From assembly GCA_016715285.1 (NCBI GenBank), contig JADKAO010000003.1, forward strand, positions 310,001-374,000: 64,000 bases of DNA, read 5' to 3'. Positions 55,124-61,802 of this stretch are shown piece after piece (the stretch's first letter is position 1; every line of letters begins with the position of its first letter). Origin of the DNA: Actinomycetales bacterium (GTDB lineage Bacteria > Actinomycetota > Actinomycetes > Actinomycetales > Dermatophilaceae). The notes beneath the pieces were generated by a model, which was not told the origin of the DNA, did no database searches, and worked only from the letters and a program-made list of their open reading frames with translations. The translations under genes were made by a program, and so were the position numbers.

Positions 55124-55762
55124 GTGAATCTCTACGCCTGGGTGCTGCTTGCTGCCCTGGCTGTAACGGCTGCCGTCGATTGGTTCGCCGTCGCGCGGTC
55201 TCGCCGCGAGATCGAAGTGCTCGCCAAGCCGGCGTTCATGGTCATCCTCATCGCCCTGGCGTGGCTGCTTCATGCTGACACGGTCACCTACGGGCAGCAG
55301 TTGCTCCTCGGGTTGGTGCTCTGCCTCGTCGGGGATGTCTTGCTTCTGGGAGACGGTCCAGCCAGTTTCCTCGGGGGTCTCATCGCGTTCCTGTTGGGCC
55401 ACGTCGCCTATATCGCGGCCTTTCGACGCGTGCCGTCGGCCGATCCGATGTGGGGCGGCATCATCCTCGTCACCGTGGTTGTGCTGGTTCTGTTGTGGTT
55501 CCGACTTCTGCCGAAGATGGTGCGCGATTGGCGAGACGGCGCCCCACTGGTTCTGTATGCCGTGATCATCGGATTGATGGCCGTCCTCGGGTGGGCCACC
55601 GGTCACCTCGTTGTCGCGATCGGGGGGACCCTGTTCTTGGTCAGCGATGCAGTGCTGGCCTACAACAGGTTCGAGCGCCAGCTCGTGCATGGTCGGCTCA
55701 TCATCATGGTGACCTACCACCTCGCGCAGTTCCTCATCGTGTGGGGTCTACTGCGGGTCTGA
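55124..55762 (+). CDS. YhhN/TMEM86-family lysoplasmalogenase-like membrane protein
   Basis: 212 residues from GTG 55124, eight hydrophobic segments. The family motifs LAKPAFMVILIALA, LCLVGDVLLLGDGPASFLGG and GGTLFLVSDAVLAYNRF (two conserved Asp) match YhhN/TMEM86 proteins, which cleave vinyl-ether lysophospholipids in characterised members. Bacterial activity is not established for this branch. Divergent from the thioesterase gene. Confidence 0.87.
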   Translation: MNLYAWVLLAALAVTAAVDWFAVARSRREIEVLAKPAFMVILIALAWLLHADTVTYGQQLLLGLVLCLVGDVLLLGDGPASFLGGLIAFLLGHVAYIAAFRRVPSADPMWGGIILVTVVVLVLLWFRLLPKMVRDWRDGAPLVLYAVIIGLMAVLGWATGHLVVAIGGTLFLVSDAVLAYNRFERQLVHGRLIIMVTYHLAQFLIVWGLLRV

Positions 55763-55832
55763 GTCTGCACACGAGGGCACGGAGGGGCGCTCACACGCTG
55801 GGAGGTCACCGGACGGCATACCTGAGGTGCGG

Positions 55833-55838
55833 TAATCT
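55833..55838 (+). promoter_or_regulatory. Possible -10 (TAATCT) of the leuS leader transcript
   Basis: TAATCT is followed by 7 bases and the GTG at 55846, so the transcript would begin at the leader start codon. A copy of the dispersed octamer (55814) lies just upstream, near the -35 position. Confidence 0.5.
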
Positions 55839-55845
55839 GACGCCC

Positions 55846-55881
55846 GTGGCTCGGAGTCTTGCGCTTACGTCGCCGCGCTGA
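55846..55881 (+). CDS. leuS leader peptide (MARSLALTSPR)
   Basis: An 11-codon leaderless ORF, GTG start and TGA stop. Its two leucine codons are both CTT, which is rare at this GC content, so ribosome speed over them would depend on charged tRNA-Leu. The stop lies inside the first of two hairpins; the second is a terminator. Layout fits transcription attenuation of leuS. Confidence 0.65.
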   Translation: MARSLALTSPR

Positions 55882-55921
55882 GTTTTCCCAGCGCGGCCGC
55901 CCCTCCCTGCGAGGGGCTTTT
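55873..55921 (+). terminator. Attenuator of leuS: leader hairpin plus intrinsic terminator
   Basis: Hairpin 1: CCGCGCTG (55873-55880) with CAGCGCGG (55889-55896). Hairpin 2: GCCCCTC (55899-55905) with GAGGGGC (55911-55917), followed by TTTT. Ribosome stalling on the leader would change pairing of the first and spare the second. leuS starts 53 bases later. Confidence 0.7.
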
Positions 55922-55973
55922 GTCTGTCTGGACCCCGCAGCCCACCCGCTACGACGAGAGATCACTAGAGACC

Positions 55974-58943
55974 ATGAGCGACGAGACCCCGTTCCGTTAC
56001 ACCGCGGCCATGGCCCAGGACATCGAACTGGCTTGGCAGGACGTGTGGGAGGACACCGGCGCCTTCAACGCGCCCAACCCCGCTGGCCCGTGGGCACAGC
56101 CCGACGAGGTCGCCGCGCTCGGGTCAAAGATGCTCGTGCTCGACATGTTCCCCTACCCCTCCGGCGCGGGGCTGCACATCGGCCACCCGCTCGGCTACAT
56201 CGCGACGGATGTCTTCTCGCGCTATCACCGGATGCAGGGCAAGAACGTCTTGCACGCCCTGGGTTACGACGCGTTTGGGTTGCCGGCTGAGCAGTATGCC
56301 GTGCAGACCGGGCAGCACCCCCGCAAGACGACCGAAGACAACATCGTCATCATGAAGCGCCAGCTGCGGCGGCTGGGCTTGGGGTTCGATGAGCGACGCA
56401 CGTACGCGACCATCGACGAGGACTATTACCGCTGGACGCAGTGGATCTTCACGCAAATCCGCGAGTCGTGGTATGACCCATCGGTGGTGCGCGCCGATGG
56501 GTCGTTGGGGGCAGCGCGGCCGATCTCGGAGCTGGTGTCCGCGCTCGCCGAAGGCACGCGGAGTGTGCCCGAGATGGCCGGTCGGGCATGGTCGGAACTG
56601 TCGGCTGTCGAAAAGGCTCGCGTGCTCGACGCGCACCGGCTGGCTTATACCTCCGAGGCGCCGGTCAACTGGTGCCCGGGCCTGGGGACCGTCTTGTCCA
56701 ACGAAGAGGTCACCAACGATGGTCGCTCCGAGCGGGGCAACTATCCTGTATTCCGGCGCAACCTGCGCCAGTGGATGATGCGGATCACCGCGTATGCCGA
56801 CCGGCTCGCCGACGACCTCGACCGGGTCGAGTGGCCCGAGAAGGTCAAGATCATGCAGCGCAACTGGATTGGGCGCTCGACGGGCGCGTCGGTCCACTTC
56901 CCGGTTGTGCCGGTGACGGGTCCACGCGCGGGGGAGCCCACGACGATCGAGGTCTTCACGACGCGCCCCGACACGCTGTTTGGCGCGACCTTCATGGTCC
57001 TGTCGCCCGAGCACCCGCTCGTTGAAAGCCTTGTCCCCGAGGGTGATTGGCCCGTGGGGACGCATGACTCATGGAAGGGCGCTGACAGCGGGGCCACGGG
57101 GACGCCGCGCGAGGCGGTCACGGCATACCGGCGTGCGGCTTCTCGCAAGTCCGATGTCGAGCGGCAAATCGAGGAGAAGGACAAGACCGGAGTCTTCACG
57201 GGCACGTGGGCGACCAACCCACTCACCGGGGAGGCGATCCCGGTATTCGTCGCGGACTACGTCCTCATGGGGTACGGCACCGGCGCGATCATGGCGGTCC
57301 CAGCGGGGGACGAGCGCGACTTCGAGTATGCCGTGAAGTTCGGCCTGCCGATCATCGACGTCGTCGCGCCTGCTGGCCCGGACGGCCAAGTGGCCGAAGG
57401 CTGGGAAGGCACGGTTGCGGCCGGTGCCGCCTTCACGGGGGACGGCATCGCGATCAACTCGGCCAATGCTGACGTGAGTCTCAACGGGCTGCCGATGGCG
57501 GAGGCGAAGGCGCGGATCACGGCATACCTGCAGGAGCAGGGGATTGGCGCTGGGACTGTCACGTATCGCCTGCGGGATTGGCTGTTTAGCCGGCAGCGCT
57601 ACTGGGGCGAGCCGTTCCCGATTGTTTTCGACAGCGACGGGATCGCGCACTCGCTGCCGGACTCGATGCTGCCGTTGACGCTGCCGGATGTGCCGGACTA
57701 TTCGCCCAAGACCTACGACCCCGAGGATGCCGCGAGCGAGCCGGAGCCACCGCTGTCGCGCGTGCCCGAATGGGTCGAGGTCGAGTTGGACCTGGAGGAC
57801 GGGCGCGGCCTGCAGCGCTACCGCCGCGAGACCAACACCATGCCCAACTGGGCGGGGTCCTGCTGGTACTACTTGCGCTATCTGGACCCGGCGAACTCGG
57901 ACGCGCTCGTCGACCCGGCCAACGAGCGCTATTGGGTTGGACCGCAATCGAATCCGGTGCCTGATGCCCCGGCTGGGACGCGCGATCCGGGTGGTGTCGA
58001 CCTCTATATCGGCGGCGTGGAGCACGCGGTGTTGCACCTGCTTTATGCGCGGTTCTGGCACAAGGTGCTCTTTGACCTGGGCTATGTGTCGAGTGAGGAG
58101 CCGTTCCGCACGTACTTCTCGCAGGGGATGATCCAGGCGCACGTCTTCCGTGACGATCGCGGGCAACCGGTGCCGGCCGCCGAGGTGGAGGAGCACGGCG
58201 AGGGCGCGGAGGCGACCTGGACGTGGCGGGGGCAGCCGGTCACTCGCGAGCTGGGCAAGATCGGAAAGTCCCTGAAAAATGCCGTGAGCCCGGACGAAAT
58301 GTACGAGGCCTATGGCGCCGACACACTCCGGATCTATGAGATGTCGATGGGGCCGCTCGAGTTGTCCAAGCCGTGGGAGACGCGCGCTGCGGTTGGGTCA
58401 CTGCGGTTCTTGCAACGATTGTGGCGCAACGTTGTTGACGAGTCGACCGGGTCGGTGCGGGTCGTTGAGGAGGAGCCCGACCAGGCGCTGACGACGGTGT
58501 TGCACCGGACCATCCTGGGGGTGCGAGAGGACTATGAGGCGCTGCGCTTCAACACCGCGATCGCCAAGCTCATCGAGCTCAATAACGCGGTGACCAAGCT
58601 GGCGGCACCGCCGCGCTCGGTCATGGAGCAGTTGGTGCTGATGACCGCGCCGGTTGCCCCGCACATCGCCGAGGAGCTGTGGCGGCGGCTCGGCCACGAG
58701 GGTGGGCTGTCGCGGGGGCCATTCCCGGTGGGCGATGCCTCGTTGATCGTGGAAGACACGGTGACGTGCATCATCCAAATCAAGGGCAAGGTCCGCGATC
58801 GGGTTGAGGTCTCGCCTGCAATTGGCGAGGCCGAGTTGCGTGACCTGGTCTTGGCGCGCGAGAAGGTCGTCGCGGCGACTGCGGACGGCATTCGCACCGT
58901 GATTGTCCGAGCGCCCCGCCTGGTGAACGTCGTCCCGGTCTAG
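55974..58943 (+). CDS. leuS: Leucyl-tRNA synthetase
   Basis: 989 residues from ATG 55974. Class I synthetase with CP1 editing domain. HIGH motif in MFPYPSGAGLHIGHPLGYIA, editing block TIEVFTTRPDTLFGATFMVL, tRNA-binding VPEWVEVELDLEDG insertion and the KMSKS-equivalent ELGKIGKSLKNAVSPDEMYE (KIGKS). An actinobacterial feature is the long insertion around residues 560-640. Preceded by a leader attenuator; degV follows with 9 bases between. Confidence 0.96.
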   Translation: MSDETPFRYTAAMAQDIELAWQDVWEDTGAFNAPNPAGPWAQPDEVAALGSKMLVLDMFPYPSGAGLHIGHPLGYIATDVFSRYHRMQGKNVLHALGYDAFGLPAEQYAVQTGQHPRKTTEDNIVIMKRQLRRLGLGFDERRTYATIDEDYYRWTQWIFTQIRESWYDPSVVRADGSLGAARPISELVSALAEGTRSVPEMAGRAWSELSAVEKARVLDAHRLAYTSEAPVNWCPGLGTVLSNEEVTNDGRSERGNYPVFRRNLRQWMMRITAYADRLADDLDRVEWPEKVKIMQRNWIGRSTGASVHFPVVPVTGPRAGEPTTIEVFTTRPDTLFGATFMVLSPEHPLVESLVPEGDWPVGTHDSWKGADSGATGTPREAVTAYRRAASRKSDVERQIEEKDKTGVFTGTWATNPLTGEAIPVFVADYVLMGYGTGAIMAVPAGDERDFEYAVKFGLPIIDVVAPAGPDGQVAEGWEGTVAAGAAFTGDGIAINSANADVSLNGLPMAEAKARITAYLQEQGIGAGTVTYRLRDWLFSRQRYWGEPFPIVFDSDGIAHSLPDSMLPLTLPDVPDYSPKTYDPEDAASEPEPPLSRVPEWVEVELDLEDGRGLQRYRRETNTMPNWAGSCWYYLRYLDPANSDALVDPANERYWVGPQSNPVPDAPAGTRDPGGVDLYIGGVEHAVLHLLYARFWHKVLFDLGYVSSEEPFRTYFSQGMIQAHVFRDDRGQPVPAAEVEEHGEGAEATWTWRGQPVTRELGKIGKSLKNAVSPDEMYEAYGADTLRIYEMSMGPLELSKPWETRAAVGSLRFLQRLWRNVVDESTGSVRVVEEEPDQALTTVLHRTILGVREDYEALRFNTAIAKLIELNNAVTKLAAPPRSVMEQLVLMTAPVAPHIAEELWRRLGHEGGLSRGPFPVGDASLIVEDTVTCIIQIKGKVRDRVEVSPAIGEAELRDLVLAREKVVAATADGIRTVIVRAPRLVNVVPV

Positions 58944-58946
58944 AGT
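58941..58946 (+). promoter_or_regulatory. Possible -10 (TAGAGT) of degV
   Basis: TAGAGT starts on the leuS stop codon and is followed by 6 bases and the ATG at 58953, fitting a leaderless degV transcript. Confidence 0.35.
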
Positions 58947-58952
58947 CAGGCG

Positions 58953-59951
58953 ATGGGCGTCGCGATCGTCACCGATTCCACGGCATACCTCACCGCGGAG
59001 CAGGTGTCTGGCGCGCCCGCACCCGTGGCCGTCGTAGCCCTGCATGTCGTGATCGGTGGGCGGGAGCACCAAGAAGGCATCGACGTCGAAGCAGGGGATC
59101 TCGCGGACGCCTTGCGCCGGTTCGTGCCGGTAACGACCTCGCGCCCGGCGCCGCAAGAGTTCTTGGCGGCGTATGAGGCGCTGGCGGCTGCAGGTGCGGA
59201 TTCGATTGTGTCCGTGCATATTTCGTCGGACATGTCCGCGACGGTGCAGGGGGCGCATCTTGCCGCCGCGGAGTCACCGGTGCCCGTCACCGTGGTCGAC
59301 TCGCGAGTCCTCGGCATGGCCATGGGGTATGCCGTCCTCTCGGCTGCTCGGGCCGCAGCTGGGGGAGCGTCGGCGGCGGAGGTCGCAGCGGTGGCTCGTG
59401 AGCGAGCCGATGGCGCGACGGTGGTGTTCTACGTGCACTCGCTCGAGCATCTCCGGCGTGGCGGCCGGATTGGTTCTGCGGCAGCGCTTTTCGGATCAGC
59501 ACTGGCGATCAAGCCGATCCTGTCGTTGCGTGATGGTCATATCGAGCCCGTTGAAAAGGTGCGCACATCGGGTCGGGCGCTTTCCCGGATGGTCGAGCTT
59601 GCCGTTGAAGCAGCCGACGCGGCGCGCGGGCGCGGTGAACTGGTCGATGTGAGCGTGCAGCATCTTGATTTTGGTGACAAGGCGGAGAAGGTCGCGGGTG
59701 AGTTGCGGTCCAAGATCGCGGACGCTGGCGAGGTCATCGTCGGTGAGCTCGGCGCTGTCGTCGGGGCGCACGTCGGACCTGGGACGGTAGCGATCACCGT
59801 GTCACCCCGCGGTGCCAGGGGTGGCTCTGGCGGCGAGACCCGTGAGTCCAGCGAGGTGCGCGAGGATCGTGAGTCCAGCAAGGCGCGCGAGGATCGCGAG
59901 GGCCGCGAGAACCGCGAATCTGGACAGCCGCGCGAGTCCAGCGAGGCGTGA
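58953..59951 (+). CDS. DegV-family fatty-acid-binding protein
   Basis: 332 residues. DegV proteins bind a fatty acid and can deliver it to a kinase or other partner. VAIVTDSTAYLTAEQ (D-S-T motif), TSRPAPQEFLAAYEAL, VVDSRVLGMAMGYAVL and LEHLRRGGRIGSAAALFG match the family. The last about 40 residues are a Glu/Arg/Ser repeat tail (GETRESSEVREDRESSKARE) outside the fold. Overlaps plsY by 1 base. Confidence 0.9.
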   Translation: MGVAIVTDSTAYLTAEQVSGAPAPVAVVALHVVIGGREHQEGIDVEAGDLADALRRFVPVTTSRPAPQEFLAAYEALAAAGADSIVSVHISSDMSATVQGAHLAAAESPVPVTVVDSRVLGMAMGYAVLSAARAAAGGASAAEVAAVARERADGATVVFYVHSLEHLRRGGRIGSAAALFGSALAIKPILSLRDGHIEPVEKVRTSGRALSRMVELAVEAADAARGRGELVDVSVQHLDFGDKAEKVAGELRSKIADAGEVIVGELGAVVGAHVGPGTVAITVSPRGARGGSGGETRESSEVREDRESSKAREDREGRENRESGQPRESSEA

Positions 59952-60583
59952 TGGCGACGCTCACGGCATACCCGCTCCTCGCTCTTGTGGCGCTTGCGGT
60001 CGTGGTCGTGGCGTTCTTCATTGGCGCGGTGAACCCCGCCTCGATCATCGCGAAGGTCCTCGGGAAGGACTTGTCGCAGGGGTCGGGTAATCCGGGCGCG
60101 ACGAATGCCGGCCGCGTCATGGGTCGCAAATGGGGCGTCTTGGTGGGCGTACTCGACGTGTGCAAAGGCGTCTTACCGGTGTGGATTGTCGGCGTGACGC
60201 TGGGCCTTCACTTCGCGTATCTCGCGGGCGTCGCTGCGGTTTTGGGGCACATCTTCTCCCCGTTCCTGCGCGGGCGCGGGGGCAAGGGCGTGGCGACGGC
60301 ACTCGGTGCTGTGCTGGCGGTGCATCCGCTCGGCGCACTCGCGCTGGTCGTGATCTTTGGGGTGGTGTTCGCCCTGTCGCGCTGGGTCGCGCTGGCGTCG
60401 GTGGCGGCGGCCCTAGGGCTGATCGGTCTCGGGATCGCTGCCGGAGCGGGGGCGACCTGGTTCGGAGGGAACGGATGGGGGACAGGTGGTTGGGCGATCG
60501 GCCTCGGCTTGCTGATCATCGTGCGCCATCGGCGTAACGCCGCCGACCTGCCGAAGCGCTTTCCCCAAGGGTCTGCTGGCTAG
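59951..60583 (+). CDS. plsY: Glycerol-3-phosphate acyltransferase PlsY
   Basis: 210 residues from ATG 59951. Uses acyl-phosphate to acylate glycerol 3-phosphate at the membrane. Motif 1 GSGNPGATNAGRVMG, motif 2 HIFSPFLRGRGGKGVATALG and several membrane helices are clear; SIIAK precedes motif 1. It overlaps degV by TGATG. A DegV fatty-acid-binding protein next to PlsY makes functional sense but is inference. Confidence 0.94.
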   Translation: MATLTAYPLLALVALAVVVVAFFIGAVNPASIIAKVLGKDLSQGSGNPGATNAGRVMGRKWGVLVGVLDVCKGVLPVWIVGVTLGLHFAYLAGVAAVLGHIFSPFLRGRGGKGVATALGAVLAVHPLGALALVVIFGVVFALSRWVALASVAAALGLIGLGIAAGAGATWFGGNGWGTGGWAIGLGLLIIVRHRRNAADLPKRFPQGSAG

Positions 60584-60637
60584 TCCCACGATCCACAGGG
60601 TGGATGGAGAGGTCCGGTCCGCTTGGGGCGAGCCGCC

Positions 60638-60643
60638 TACCGT
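60638..60643 (+). promoter_or_regulatory. Possible -10 (TACCGT) of comEA
   Basis: TACCGT is followed by 7 bases and the ATG at 60651 with no Shine-Dalgarno sequence, fitting a leaderless comEA transcript. Confidence 0.4.
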
Positions 60644-60650
60644 CGCAGAC

Positions 60651-61802
60651 ATGTCCCGCACCATCGCCCTCGACGAAGCGGGCGCTGACCGTGTCATGCG
60701 ACTTCTGCGCTCGCAACCACGGTCCGCCCCGAGTGAGGATAGTGCGCGTCCACTCCCTGGCCCGGCGTCGCGCGGATTCGTGCCTGAGGCGCCTCCCGGT
60801 GCGGTGAGACCTGCCGAGCGCGCGAGGCTGCCGCAGTGGCTTCCGGGCGATGGGTCGGTTGCCCGTGGGACGCGTGCAGAGCAAGAGCCGCCACGGAAGG
60901 CGCCGCCCACGGGCACGAGACAGGGCTCGGAGACGGGCCAGGGCAGGCGGTCCTGTCTCGGCTCCATCGGCGCATCACCGAGGTCGGCCGCGGGTGGCGG
61001 ACGGCACCGCAGCCCCGAGCCGCGCGTTCTCACGATCCCTGCAAGCCTGCGCAACGGGCCACATCGGGTCCGAGTCACCGTTGTGGTTGTGGTGCTCGGG
61101 CTGGTCCTCCTTGCCGGCGTCGTATTTGCTCTGCGGGTTGTTGCCGCTGGTAGAGCTGGCGAGGCGGTGCCGGTTAATGCCCGACCGGGGCTGGTTTCTC
61201 GATCGGTGCCCACGGGGATGACCGGCGTGTCCACAGGACTGTCGAGTGGAATGGGTTCCGCTCCGAACGACGTTTCGTCGTCAGGGTGGACCGCTTCGGT
61301 GTCTGCCTCCGGGCCCTTGCTGCGAGTGCACATTGTCGGGGAGATCGCGGATCCGGGGGTGGTCTCCGTACCGCCCGGCTCCCGCGTCATCGACGTGATC
61401 ACGGCTGCTGGAGGTGCGCTCAAGTCGTCAGACCTGAAACGGATCAACTTGGCCCGGGTGGCGGTGGACGGAGAGCAAGTCCACGTGCCCGCTCCCGGTG
61501 AGGAGATCCTGGCGGGGGCCTACGGCTCGACTCTTGGGGTTGGGGGTGCAGGGGCTGTCGGGGGTAGCGGTGCAGGCGGCAGCGCGAGCGGTGCGGGTTC
61601 GTCCAATAGCGCACGGGTCAATCTCAACACGGCTGACCTTGCGACTCTCGACACCCTTCCAGGCGTTGGACCCGTGCTGGCCCAGCGGATACTCGACTGG
61701 CGGGCCGCCCACGGTCGCTTCACCAGCGTCGACGAACTCGGTGAAGTGAGTGGCATCGGCGAGAAACTCCTCGCGGTCGTGGCGACGAAGGTCACCGTGT
61801 GA
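60651..61802 (+). CDS. comEA: ComEA-like DNA-binding competence protein
   Basis: 383 residues from ATG 60651. ComEA binds incoming DNA outside the membrane and hands it to ComEC. A long basic, Pro-rich cytoplasmic N-terminus (about 1-135), one membrane helix (RVTVVVVVLGLVLLAGVVFA, about 142-162), an SLBB-like domain (LLRVHIVGEIADPGVVSVPP, about 225-290), a Gly/Ser linker and a helix-hairpin-helix pair (RVNLNTADLATLDTLPGVGP with ILDWRAAHGRFTSVDELGEV, about 325-380). The stop overlaps the comEC start (GTGTGA). Confidence 0.93.
   Translation: MSRTIALDEAGADRVMRLLRSQPRSAPSEDSARPLPGPASRGFVPEAPPGAVRPAERARLPQWLPGDGSVARGTRAEQEPPRKAPPTGTRQGSETGQGRRSCLGSIGASPRSAAGGGRHRSPEPRVLTIPASLRNGPHRVRVTVVVVVLGLVLLAGVVFALRVVAAGRAGEAVPVNARPGLVSRSVPTGMTGVSTGLSSGMGSAPNDVSSSGWTASVSASGPLLRVHIVGEIADPGVVSVPPGSRVIDVITAAGGALKSSDLKRINLARVAVDGEQVHVPAPGEEILAGAYGSTLGVGGAGAVGGSGAGGSASGAGSSNSARVNLNTADLATLDTLPGVGPVLAQRILDWRAAHGRFTSVDELGEVSGIGEKLLAVVATKVTV

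Noticed and set aside
54647..55720. 357-codon minus-strand frame as one protein
   Set aside because: Only the last 123 codons are thioesterase; the rest is antisense to the lysoplasmalogenase-like gene.
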